From assembly GCA_009829735.1 (NCBI GenBank), contig CM020619.1, positions 23,027,554 to 23,091,553 on the forward strand: a stretch of 64,000 nt of DNA, read 5' to 3'. The stretch is from Pyropia yezoensis (taxonomy: Eukaryota > Rhodophyta > Bangiophyceae > Bangiales > Bangiaceae). The notes beneath the pieces are model-generated. The model was not told the DNA's origin. It saw only the letters and a program-made list of their open reading frames with translations, and searched no databases. How positions within the stretch are numbered: position 1 is the stretch's first letter; the number at the start of each line of letters is the position of its first letter. A program made the translations under genes and the position numbers. Positions 28,539 to 38,880 of this stretch are shown piece by piece.

Positions 28539-31500
28539 ATGCGGCGCCCCGTGGCCGCCTTTGCCACCGCCGCCGCCTCCACCACCGCCGCTGCCATCAC
28601 CGCCGCCGCCGCCGCCGCCGCAGCCTCTGCCACCACCGGCGGTGGCACCGCCTCGGCCGCTGTCGCTGTCACTGCCGCCGCCGCCGCTGCAACGTCGGGG
28701 GCGGTGGCGGTGCCCGCGGCGGTCGCCCGCCGGGGGGGCCGGCCCCGCCGGCCGGCTTGGCCGCTGGGGGCGCCCCTGGGGGGCGGCGGCCGGCCGCCGT
28801 CGCGCCGGCAGCGTCGTCTCGCGCGGGGTGCCGCGGGGTGTGCCGCGGGGGGGGGGGGGGGCGCGCCCCCACAGATGGCCACGCCGGGGGGGGGGGAGCC
28901 GCCAGGGTTGGCCACCGGGGGGGAGCCGCCGCCGCCGCCGCCGCTGCCAGACAGCCCGCCACCGGCGGTTGCTGGCCGGGACGTTGGCGGGGCTGGCCTC
29001 CCCGCCGCGCCCCCCCCCCCCTCAGCCACAGGGGCAGGGGAGACGCCCGCCACCACCGCCGCAGCGGCGGCCGCGCCCCCCCCCCCCCCCCCCCCCCGCC
29101 CCCCCCGCGGGCTGGTCATCTACGCCCCCCGCCTGCGGTGTGCGCTGCGCGGCGCGGCGCTGGGGGACATCCTCGACGTGGCCGCCCCCGCGGCGGGCCT
29201 CGTCGCCGACACGGCCGTGCCGGGCTACCACCCCGCCGCAGATTACGGGCGCCGCCGGGCGGCGGCGAGCCGCGCCGCGTCGGCGGCGGGGGTGGCGGCG
29301 CTCCTCGACGCCGTCGGCCTGGCGGGGGGGGCGGGCGGCGACTGCGGCGGCGGCGGCGGCCACCCGGTGGTGGGGGGGGGTGTTGCGTGGCTGTTGCACG
29401 CGTCTGCCCCCGCGGTCGCCCCTGGCGGCGCGAGTGGCAGTGGGGGGGGGGACGCGAACGGCGATGGCGGCGGTGGCAGTGGCGGTGGTGGCGGCGGGGG
29501 CGACGGCTGGTGGCAGGCGCCACCGCACGCGGAGGGGGTGCTGGCCGCCGCTGACGCGGCGACGCGGGCGGCGCTGGCGTCGCCCTCTACAAGCGCGGTG
29601 GTGGGTGGCACCCTGACGGGGGGGGGGGTGGCCACCCGCCTGGGGGGGGTAGTCGCCCTCCGGGAGCGCCTCCTTGCCGCGGCATTTCCGCACTGGGCGG
29701 CGCTCGGACGTCCGGGGGGGCGGTGGGAGGGGGGGGGGAGGGGGGGGCGCGCCCGTGCGAGTGCCGCCGCGCCGGGGTTGTCAGCAGGTGGGGGGACGCC
29801 CGCTGACGCAGCCAGCATGGGCGGGGCGGCCACTGGGGCGGCTGCCGACGCGGCCGCCGACGGTGGCGCGCCTGTCGGCACAGCAGCCGACAATGGCATG
29901 CCCACTGGCAACGCCAACGTGCCTACCAACGGGGCGCCTGCCGACGTTGCTGGGACGGCCGGCGACGTGGGGCCCCCCCCGCGCTTTCCCGCCGCGCCCG
30001 ACGGGGATGGGTGGGTGCTCGTGACCGTACGGCGGGGCCGGCAGCTGGGCGCCTCTGCGGCGGGTGTGCTGTGCGCCGCACCGCCGTCTGCGTTTGGGGA
30101 GGCGTGGCTCGCAGCGTCGCTGCTGGGCGCGGCCGCCCGCGGGGGTGGCGCCGACGGCATCACCGCCGCGGCCGCGGCGGCCGCTGCGGCTGCCGGCGAT
30201 GGCGGCGACGGCGACGGCAGAGCCGACAGTGCCGCCCCGCAGCCCGCACGGCTGGCGGTGGTGGGGGTGTGGCGACCACCGCGCCGGCGGCGGGGAGGGG
30301 GGCGGGGGGGCTCCCGCCGCCGGGGGCGCACGCCCGTGCTGGGGCCCCTGTGGGTGCCGCCGCCGCCGGCGCAGACGACAGCCGCCCGCAACGGGGACGG
30401 TCCGTTGGATGCGGATGGCGGCGATACGGCCACCGCCGCCGCCGAGACTGTTGCCGCCCCCCCTCCGCCCACGTGGACGCTGGCAGAGCTGCCGTGGGCG
30501 TCCCGCGCCGGCCGGGAGGTGGCAGCCGCTACTGCCGACGCCCTGGAGTGGGCGGTGGCGGTGGGCACCCCGGAGGGGGTGGCGGCGATCCTCGCTGGCA
30601 CCCCTCCCCCCCACGCCACTGCGGGCGACGACGGCGGCGGCGGCGGCAGCGGCGGCGGCACCCCCCCCTCGCATCCCCCGCTGCCACCCCTGCCAACGAC
30701 TGTCGACGAGCTGGCGGCGGCGGTGGCGGCCGCGGCCCGCCGGGGCGCCCCGTGGGCGGCCCCCGCCCCCGTCGATGACCTCGTGCACGCGCCGTGGGCG
30801 GCCGCCCGCCGGGCGCTCGTCGCCGCCTCCCGCGACGCCGGCGCGCTCACCCTCCTGCCCCAGGAGGCTGTGGCCGCGGCGCGGGCGGGGGGGCTCCCGC
30901 TGGGCGGCGCCGCCACCACCGCCGCCGCCCTGGGGTTGGACCCTTACAGCCGCGCGGGGGTGGCGCTCCGTCTCGTGTCGTCGCTCTACCGGCGCGGGGG
31001 GGAGGGGGAGGGGGGGGAGCGCTACGCGGTCACCCGGGGGGGGATCCCGCACAACCGGGGCAACTGGCGGCTGCTGCCCGCAGGGGTGGAGGAGCGGTCG
31101 CCGCCGCCGCCGCCGCTGCCGCCGCTGTCGTCCCTGCCGTCACCGCTGCCGCCACCGCCGCCGACACGGGTGGGGCGGGACCCCGCCGAGGCGGCGGTGA
31201 CATTCTTCTTTGATCTAGAGCTCGCCCCCCCCTCTGAGATGCTGCTTCCCCCCACGTCCGGCCCGGCCGACGGCGGTGGCGGCGGCGGCGGCGGCGGCGC
31301 CGCCGCCGTCGACGAGTCGCTAATCTTTATGGTTGGCGCCCGACGGCGGCTGGTCGTGCCGGTTGGGGCGGCTGACGGTGGTGCGGGCGACGGCTCCCGC
31401 GTGGACGACGTGACCCTGACGGCCGAAACTCTGTGCCGGGCGGGCGAGGCGGACCTCCTTCGACGGTGGATTGGGTGGATGGGCGGCCTGCTCGCCGAGT

Positions 31501-32273
31501 CGTCGGCCACTGCCGCGGCAGAGGCGGCAGGCGACAGGGAGAGCGGTGGCGCGTTGCCCCCTCTGCGCCTCGTCGCGTACGGCCCCGAGGCAACGCTCCT
31601 GTCGCAGGCGGCGCGGCGCCATCCGTGGCTGCCCGCCGCGCTCGCATCACTGTCGCCGCCGCCAGTTCACAGGCGGCGCGCCAGCCGGCCGGCGGGGGGC
31701 CGTGACGCCGCCGCCACCGCCGACGGCGTGGCGGCTGGCGGCGGTGGCGGCAACGGCGTCGATGGCGTCGATAGCGTCGATGGCGTCGATGGCGTCAACG
31801 GCGTCGACGGCGTCGACAGCGCCGGTGCGGCGGCGGCTTTGTCGCGGGATGGGGTAGCAGCACCAGCAGCGGCGGCGACAGCGGCGGCAGCTTCCCCCCA
31901 GCCGCCCCCCCCCCCACCGCTGCCACCCGTCCTCGACCTGGCGGCCATGATGCGCGGGGCGGGGGTGCAGGTGCGCTCTCTGACGGGCCGCCTCGGCGAC
32001 GTCGCCGCCGCGGTCCGCCGGGACGGCCTCATCGAGTGGGACACCACCCCTCCCGCCGACGCGGCCACGACGGCAGCTGCCGCCCCGACCCACGTGGCCA
32101 TCCCCAACGGCCTGTCGGCTATGGCAGTGGCGCTATCGGCGGCCGAGGCGGTCGCCGCGGGCGCCGTCGGGCGCCTCGCCGACGCGCCCGCCATGGCCGC
32201 GGTCGCCACGTACAACGCGGCCGACGTGCAGGACGTGGAGGTTGTGCACCGGTTCTTGTGGCAGCGGCTGTGA
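28539..32273 (+). CDS. RNase H-like fold (DEDDy) exonuclease-like protein
   Basis: The gene encodes 1244 aa from the ATG at 28539, the first ATG in a frame that is open further upstream. The first 35 residues (M-R-R-P-V-A-A-F-A-T then Ala-rich) look like an organelle transit peptide. Most of the chain is Ala/Gly/Pro-rich. The recognisable nuclease lies at residues 885-1240: F-F-F-D-L-E with D892 and E894 (Exo I), L-R-L-V-A-Y-G-P-E around 1014-1017 and V-L-D-L further on, then Y-N-A-A-D with Y1225 and D1229 (Exo III, DEDDy type). This pattern matches RNase_H_2 domains found in bacterial TM0106/RecB-like and YprB proteins, which are predicted 3'-5' exonucleases. The middle part (about 190-880) may be a diverged version of their N-terminal region. 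Codons repeat D-G-V units at 31754-31821. Confidence 0.6.
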   Translation: MRRPVAAFATAAASTTAAAITAAAAAAAASATTGGGTASAAVAVTAAAAAATSGAVAVPAAVARRGGRPRRPAWPLGAPLGGGGRPPSRRQRRLARGAAGCAAGGGGGAPPQMATPGGGEPPGLATGGEPPPPPPLPDSPPPAVAGRDVGGAGLPAAPPPPSATGAGETPATTAAAAAAPPPPPPPRPPRGLVIYAPRLRCALRGAALGDILDVAAPAAGLVADTAVPGYHPAADYGRRRAAASRAASAAGVAALLDAVGLAGGAGGDCGGGGGHPVVGGGVAWLLHASAPAVAPGGASGSGGGDANGDGGGGSGGGGGGGDGWWQAPPHAEGVLAAADAATRAALASPSTSAVVGGTLTGGGVATRLGGVVALRERLLAAAFPHWAALGRPGGRWEGGGRGGRARASAAAPGLSAGGGTPADAASMGGAATGAAADAAADGGAPVGTAADNGMPTGNANVPTNGAPADVAGTAGDVGPPPRFPAAPDGDGWVLVTVRRGRQLGASAAGVLCAAPPSAFGEAWLAASLLGAAARGGGADGITAAAAAAAAAAGDGGDGDGRADSAAPQPARLAVVGVWRPPRRRRGGGRGGSRRRGRTPVLGPLWVPPPPAQTTAARNGDGPLDADGGDTATAAAETVAAPPPPTWTLAELPWASRAGREVAAATADALEWAVAVGTPEGVAAILAGTPPPHATAGDDGGGGGSGGGTPPSHPPLPPLPTTVDELAAAVAAAARRGAPWAAPAPVDDLVHAPWAAARRALVAASRDAGALTLLPQEAVAAARAGGLPLGGAATTAAALGLDPYSRAGVALRLVSSLYRRGGEGEGGERYAVTRGGIPHNRGNWRLLPAGVEERSPPPPPLPPLSSLPSPLPPPPPTRVGRDPAEAAVTFFFDLELAPPSEMLLPPTSGPADGGGGGGGGGAAAVDESLIFMVGARRRLVVPVGAADGGAGDGSRVDDVTLTAETLCRAGEADLLRRWIGWMGGLLAESSATAAAEAAGDRESGGALPPLRLVAYGPEATLLSQAARRHPWLPAALASLSPPPVHRRRASRPAGGRDAAATADGVAAGGGGGNGVDGVDSVDGVDGVNGVDGVDSAGAAAALSRDGVAAPAAAATAAAASPQPPPPPPLPPVLDLAAMMRGAGVQVRSLTGRLGDVAAAVRRDGLIEWDTTPPADAATTAAAAPTHVAIPNGLSAMAVALSAAEAVAAGAVGRLADAPAMAAVATYNAADVQDVEVVHRFLWQRL
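31754..31821 (+). repeat. 9 bp coding minisatellite (GGCGTCGAT)n
   Basis: About seven imperfect copies of GGCGTCGAT/GGCGTCAAC in frame encode repeated D-G-V / D-S-V / N-G-V triplets, inside the exonuclease-like gene, between the Exo II-like and Exo III motifs. Confidence 0.85.
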
Positions 32274-35200
32274 GCTGAGTTGTGCGGGAAGGGGGGGGGG
32301 GGGCGGTGGCGAGGGGACTTGTCGGTCGTACCTACGGGAGGACTTTTTCCCGCCGACTCCCTCCCGCCTCTTCTTTTTTTGTTTTTCTGTGGCGGCTGCG
32401 GACCATCTTTGCGGCGGCTGAGGGCAATCGTCGTTGGAAGCGGTGGCAAACGCGGGCGGTGGTTGCAGCAAACTGCTACCCTTTGCGGATGGGTGGGTAT
32501 GGGCGTAGCGTTCACCCGTCCATCGGCCGGCGGCGACCGTCTCGTCGCGCCTGCGAGCCCCCCCTGTCTTCCATTGGCAAACACAAACGTTGCGGCAGTA
32601 TGTACATATCGTTGTCCGCGGCCGATGCGAAGCGCGCCATCCATGTTTGTACGCGGACGGTCGTGCGCCGCGTGGCACTGCAGGGGTCTGATGGCGGCTG
32701 AACAAGACGTGACAGAGCCAGTCTAGTGGGGTCCAACGGGCGCGAGGCACGGCGGCGGCAGTGGCGGCCGTCACCGCCCCCTCCGCCAGCGCACGGTGGC
32801 GGCTCACGGTCACGGTCGTCCCCGGTGGATGGGCTGACGGGAGGCGGGGGGGGTGGGTGCGCCTGCGGTCCACACTCTGGGGCTGTGGCGGCGGGGGGGG
32901 GGTTGGGGAGTGCCTGACCAGTCCCTGGCAAGGCGCCAGTGGGCGGGTGCGGCTGCGGGCAGCGCGGCAGAGCCGGGAGCGGTGCGGTGTGGTGGCGCGG
33001 GGGAGTGGTTGCAGCCTGAGCGCGGGGTGGAGCGCCGTGGGCCGCGCGTGGCCGTTGGCAGCCGCGTACAAAAAATAACATAAGAGCGGAGGACCAATGG
33101 GGAGTGAGATACGTAGGCTGGGGTCGCGGGGGGGGGGGGTTGAGACAGCAAGGGTGGGGAAGGGCGGGGGGGGGGGGGGGCGGCCGGGGGACGACGAAAC
33201 AACGGTGACGAAAGGGGCGGCCCACCGCCACCCTCCCTCCCCCCGGGCCCCCCCGGGGGGGAGGGAGGCCCCCAGGCCACTGCTCGCCACGGGCGGCCGG
33301 AGCGCCAATGCTGGGGGCGGCGGCGCGCTTGCCCCCCCGTCCCGCCCGCCTCGACGGCTGCCGCGTGGCCCCACACTGCCTGCCACGGCGCCGTGCGGCG
33401 GCCGGCCGTGTGGCGTGTGGGGGGGGGGGGGGTTCCGGGGGGGGGGGGGTGGGGGGGGGGGACGGGTCGCTGACGCTTCCTGGCCCCCCCGGCCTTCCCC
33501 CCCCCCCCCCCCTCCCATCCCCCCGCCCTTCCCTCACCGCTGGCGACGACAGTGAAGTGGGGTCCCCACCACGGGATGGCCGTTGAAGGAGCGTTCCAGG
33601 TCGCGCGGGGCGCCGTCGAAAAGATCTGGGGCGCCAGCGGTCGGGGTGACCGGGAGTGCGTTGTGGCCATCCATTGGCCGGGGGCGGGGCAATCGATACG
33701 GGCCGGATCAAACTTTCAAATGTCGCGGCCCTCCTTCCCACCCCCCACCCTGATTGGCAAGCGTTGGGTGGGTGGTGAGCCCACCCAGGGGCTCTCCACC
33801 GGCCCCCCCCCCCGCCCCCCACCCCCCTCCGGACCACACTGTGGTCGCCACACTCGCACCCGCCCGCCGCCTGTTTGCCTCGCTGTAGCGGTCCCCCCTG
33901 GACCGTCAGCAAGGGGGAGCGGGGGGGAGGCCGCTTGCAGTCCCTCCCCCCCCCCCCCCACGCCGGCTTTCCAACCGGCAGCAGCCGTCTGTGGCGTTGC
34001 ACCAACCAAGCGCGGCGGTAGATAGATAGCTCCTTGTTAGTGGGACCGTGGCCAGTGGCTGAGAGCGTCCCCCTTGCGCGTAACAGGCCTGGCCGGCCGC
34101 CGGGGCCGGCCCCCCCCCATCCCCTTGCCCCACTCTTCAGGGCCTGGGGTCCTGTAAGGTCGCCAACGGCTCGCCCCCCGCCCGACGTGGCGTCCCGCGG
34201 TGACCCCCCCGTGCGTTTGAATGAAAGAGGCAACCAAGAACAAAATGTACACCACAAACGCCCCCACTTTTTAGGTACAGTGTGTACAACGCTGTACATG
34301 CTGAATGGGCGCACAGCCGCTCTCTCCCTCCCCGACGCACCGCCATCACCAGCAAAGTGGCCACCACAAGCGTGGGGCTTTGGGGGCGGCTGTGGGGAGG
34401 AGCGGTGGTTTGTGCGGTGCATGCACCGCACACCGCACAAACCACCCCAAAGTCGCACACTGGCGCGCACCCAAACGACAGCCCACGCCCCCCCCCCCTC
34501 TCCAGACCGGGACTGGCAAGAAAGAGCTCGGGGGGGGGGTTGCAAGACGCACACACCGCACGCAGCCCTTTTGAAAAGCAGCGGGCTGCGTGCCGCGGCT
34601 AGCCGTCCAACCGCCCCCCCCCGCCCCCGCTCCCACCTCTCCCTGCCAGCCCTCAACTCAAACCACACAACAGCAAAGCCGCCTCACCGTCGACCGCCGC
34701 ACAACCGACGCGGCCCCGCTCCCCCAAACACCCCGACAGGTGCGTGCGGAACATTTGATAGGCGCCGTACCTCCCCTGTTAAGGTTTTTTTAGCGGCGCG
34801 CACCCCCCCGCCACCCCCCTCCCCCACCCGCACACCCCCTCTGACCGCCCCCCCGCCCACGCACCCCCCCCCCCCCTTTGTCTGCGTGCCCCACCGCTGG
34901 GGCGCGCCACGCCACGGCCGCCGCCGCCACCGCCCCACCGCCGCCCGCTGACAGCGCGCCGCGGCACCACGCGGACAGCCCCCCCCCCACCCGCCCCCCG
35001 CGTGGCGGCTGTAGGGGGTGGCGGCTGCAGCGGCGGCGGCGGCGTCGGCGGTCGCTGCCGCGTGGGGCTCTCAGCTGTCCCCTGCGACGGAGGCGGGGGG
35101 GCGGCACCGCACACGCCCCGGGGTCACCCCCCTCGTCGAGTAGTCTCTGGAGGGGGGGGGTCGACGGCGGTGGCTGCCACCAGCCAGCCGCCAACTCCCC

Positions 35201-35513
35201 CGCCCGCCCCCCCCCTCTCACCCCCACAGGCGGCACCCCCCCCCCAAGCGCCAGACATTCATATGCCCCCTGCGTGCCTGTGCGCCCAGACGACCCGCAC
35301 ACCTCCCACCGTCGTCCTTTCGCGTAAACCCCCCCCCACCCCGCACCACCCCTATCCGTGCCACCCACCACCCGCCGTCCCACCGTCATCCTCCCGCTGA
35401 CCCCCACCGCCCCCACCTACTCTTTCCCCCCCCAACCGACGTCGGTCCCGTCCCAACCGCGTCGTCCCCCCCCCCCCGCATCCCCGCCGTCCCCCCCCCC
35501 CCCCCCAGCCACC
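32274..35513. other. Intergenic region upstream of actin
   Basis: This 3.2 kb stretch is dominated by G and C homopolymers. Long minus-strand frames (up to 718 codons, 32512-34668) consist of Pro/Arg/Gly-rich low complexity without motifs and are not annotated. A strong inverted repeat lies at 34405-34445. The actin promoter and 5' leader should be near its right end. Confidence 0.5.
34405..34445. repeat. Inverted repeat, 15 bp arms
   Basis: The arms GTGGTTTGTGCGGTG (34405-34419) and CACCGCACAAACCAC (34431-34445) are perfect complements separated by 11 nt. The loop region also completes the smaller palindrome GCGGTGCATGCACCGC. Confidence 0.9.
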
Positions 35514-37114
35514 ATGAGCAAGCCCGCTGTCGTCATTGACAATGGCTCTGGCCGCTGCAAGGCGGGCATTGCCGGGGAGGACTCTCCCAAGAGCGTCTTC
35601 CCGGCGGTGATTGGGGTGCCCAAGCAAAAGGGCATTATGATTGGCACTGGCTCCAAGGACGAGTACGTTTTCGGCTTTCTGTTAGTGGGGTGGGGTGGGG
35701 TGGGGGTGGGGTGCCTTGAGTGTGTGGGCGCCGGCGGTCCCAGGGTGGCGGCTACTCTGGGCGAGTAGCGGCAGGGAGAGGGTGGGGTGGGGTACTGTCG
35801 ATGCAACGCACGGCGGCCTCACGACCGTTGGCAGTGGATCCGCTCTGGGCGTGACTCTTGCAGCGGTCGGGGGATATGATGGCTGCGAGTGCTTTCTCGG
35901 ACTTGTTAGGTGGCCGCGGTGCGGAGGTGGCCGTGAGAGTCTAGTCATTGGGTCGATGTTGTTTTATGGCATGACGGCATCGCTGGGTTGCGTTTTCAGC
36001 CAGTGATCCGGCCTCGGGCATCGCTTCCATCCTCGCAGGACGAACGACAACTGACGTTCGTGTGTCTTTCCTGCTGTGCGCCTCCTCGTGGCCGCCTGTC
36101 TGCACTCGCGTCGTGTCGTATCTGCCCTTCTTTCCTCGCAGGTATGTCGGTGACGCCGCCATGGCCCGTCGCGGTGTGCTGGTGATCAAGTACCCCCTGG
36201 AGCATGGTGTTGTGACCAACTGGGCGGACATGGAGAAGGTGTGGCACCACGCCTTCTACTCGGAGCTGCGGGTGGACCCCGCCGAGCACCCCATCCTCCT
36301 CACTGAGGCGCCGCTCAACCCCAAGGCCAACCGCGAGCGCATGACGCAGATTATGTTTGAGGACTTCAACTCGCCTGCCATGTACGTGGCCATCCAGGCT
36401 GTGCTGTCGCTCTACGCGTCGGGCCGCACGTCGGGCATTGTGCTCGATTCGGGTGACGGCGTGACGCACACGGTGCCCATCTATGAGGGGTACTCGCTGC
36501 CCCACGCGGTACTCCGGATTGACCTGGCCGGCCGTGACCTGACGGGCTACCTCGCCACCCTCCTCCAGCAGCGCGGCTACAGCTTCACGACGTCGGCGGA
36601 GCTGGAGATTGTGCGTGACATCAAGCAGCAGCTGTGCTACGTGGCCGAGGACTACGAGAAGGAGATGGCCAATGCCAGCAGCAACAGCGCGCTGGAGAAG
36701 GAGTACGAGCTGCCCGACGGGCAGGTCATCACGGTCGGGTCGGAGCGCTTCCAGTGCCCCGAGGCGCTCTTCAAGCCCGACCTCCTGGGCAATGAAATGA
36801 GTGGCATGCACCAGACCGCCTACAACTCGATCATGAAGACAGACATTGACATCCGTAAGGACCTGTACGCCAACGCGGTCATGTCGGGCGGCAGCACCAT
36901 GTTTGCGGGCATCGCCTCGCGGGTGCAGAAGGAGGTTGAGACGCTTGCGCCAGCCAGCATCAAGATCAAGGTTATCGCGCCGCCCGAGCGGCAGTACTCG
37001 GTGTGGATTGGTGGCAGCATCCTGTCGTCGCTGTCCACCTTCCAGGCCATGTGGGTCAACCGCTCCGAGTATGAGGAGACTGGGCCGTCGATTGTCCACC
37101 GCAAGTGCTTCTAA
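35514..37114 (+). CDS. Actin, two exons
   Basis: Exon 1 is 35514-35662 and exon 2 is 36142-37114, coding 373 aa, against the usual 375-376 for actin. The 5' splice site is GA|GTACGT and the 3' site CAG|GTATGT. Joining them restores the conserved K-D-E-Y-V-G-D-A segment in frame. Hallmarks include D-N-G-S-G at the nucleotide pocket, [40 protein letters not shown] and the ending S-I-V-H-R-K-C-F. It polymerises into cytoskeletal filaments in an ATP-dependent way. It is more diverged than animal or plant actins (for example [10 protein letters not shown] is kept, but A-L-D-F-E is A-E-D-Y-E). Confidence 0.97.
35663..36141 (+). other. Actin intron, 479 nt
   Basis: GT-AG intron after the second base of a Glu codon, with consensus-like GTACGT and a T/C-rich run TTTCCTCGCAG at its end. 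It is the best-supported intron in the window and can serve as the model for others. Confidence 0.9.
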
Positions 37115-38832
37115 GTGTGCATGTTTCCGATTGTTGCCGGCCGTTCGCGTGGGGAGGGGGGGGTTTTATGGGGGTTTGGTTCCTGTGGCGTGGACGGGGC
37201 TTGTGCGTGGCATACGCGCAGGCTACTTCTCTATGGGTTGCGTTGCGCTTTCCTTTGCATGTCTGTGTCTCTTTTTTTTTTTCAGGGCGCGTCCGCGCGC
37301 GCTCGTCTCCCTTTTTTTTTGCTTTCCCACTTTGTTGTATTTCGCTCGATGACTGGCATGGCCGTGGCCGGCGGTGGGTTGGCATCTTCCGCCCCCCCTT
37401 TCCGTCCCCCACTCGCTGCGTACTTGCCCGGTTGTTGTGGTGTGGCGTTGGGCGTCTTGGCTCGCCATGTGGGTGTACACCAGTGTACTTGTTATTATTT
37501 TTGTTTCCCCGTCGGTCGGACCGGTTGCCTAAAGCCCTGTGCGTGGCAGTCCTTTTCCTCACCGCCTAGCCCGCCCCCGCGTGGCAGTGACTGCGCCGGC
37601 TCAGCCCTCTCAGTCCCACCACAATCAGTGGCGTACACAGCATTCCGGTCGTCACGCACAATACCATCATTGAGCACCGTCTCCGTCCCGCCGCCCACCC
37701 CCGCCTACCGTGCGTCTGGCTGACCGTCGTCCCCTCCCCCCCTCCCCCTCACTGCCACCGATGCAGCCACTACTGCATCACAGTCGGCACAACCCGCTAG
37801 CGACGGGGTGGATGACCACAGCCACCGGTTGCGCAGTGCGCGGGTGCGGGCACACGCCAACTGCGCGGGTGAAGCGGGGTGCACCGCCGCGACGCGCACG
37901 GTCCTTGGTCCGAACGCCACCTCGCTCCCCAACCGCGACCCCCCCTCGCACGTACGGCGGCGTCAGGGGCCTCTGACGCGGGCGGCCGCCACAGAGGGCC
38001 ATCATTGACAGGCACTGCTTTCGCCGCTCGGCCGCGGCGGCCGTCGACAGGCCTCTACACGGATCTCGGCGGTGCTCACAGTGTGGCACGCTCCCGCCAA
38101 AAATGATGCACATGGCAAACGGAGGGCCATCCAGATTTTGCTACAACAGGGTGCCACGCACCCTCCCTGGGCCCAGGGCGGCCCAGCGGTCGGCGTCTGC
38201 CCTAGCCGTCTCCCCAACCCCCTCCCCCCTCCGTGCAACTCGCCTATTGTCGGCCGCGGCTACGGACCCCGCCCCACCCGTGACGCGACACTGCTACGCA
38301 ACCGACGTCCCCCCCCGCTCCCCCGTCCGTCCCCGCTCCTTTCGCCGCGGCGGTCCCCAGGCGGCGGCTCCACACGTCTACCGCGGGCGGGGGTGGCGCC
38401 CCCCACTCCCCCCCCCAACCCCTCCTCGGCGAGCATCGCCGCCGTGTTGATCCCTCGGCGGCCACACTCGCCGCCGCCGCCGCTCCGGGCGTTGCTGCCG
38501 CCGCGCGCCACCCGCCGTCGGCCCGCGGCCGCTGGGTCGCTCTCGTCGACTGCCGACGGGGTGCGCTCGTCCTTACCCCCCCCCCCCCCCATCCCCGCTC
38601 CAACCCGCAAGTTAGCTCTCGCCGGTGCAACCCAACGCGGCCCCTCCGCTGCCAGTAACGTTTGACGTGCTGGACCTTCCCTTTGCTGTCTGCGTTCCTG
38701 GTCTCCTCTGTGTGCCAGACGGGTCTCCCAAGTCCCCTTCACCATCGTCCCTGCTCCTCCCCCCCCTCTCTCGCCCCCCTAATTCGCCCCCTCCCCCACT
38801 TGCCCCAATTCGCCCCCCCCCCATCCTCTGCA
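37115..38832. other. Intergenic, actin 3' side and RING-BRCT 5' side
   Basis: It begins with a T-rich 3' region (TTTTTTTTTT tracts near 37270 and 37312) and ends in C-rich sequence with 21 bp repeats that continue into the next gene. No gene is supported. Confidence 0.5.
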
Positions 38833-38880
38833 ATGCCGCCCCCATCCTCTGCAATGCCGCCCCCATCCTCTGCCATGCCC
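38812..38880 (+). repeat. 21 bp tandem repeat at the RING-BRCT start
   Basis: Three copies of an ATGCCGCCCCCATCCTCTGC-like unit each bring an in-frame ATG (38833, 38854, 38875). The true start codon is therefore uncertain by up to 20 codons. Confidence 0.8.

Noticed and set aside
29243..31052. Long antisense frames opposite the exonuclease-like gene
   Set aside because: Shadows of the coding strand; the nuclease motifs are on the plus strand.
32512..34668. 718-codon minus-strand frame upstream of actin
   Set aside because: Pro/Arg/Gly low complexity crossing many C and G runs; no domain; open frames are expected by chance at this GC content.
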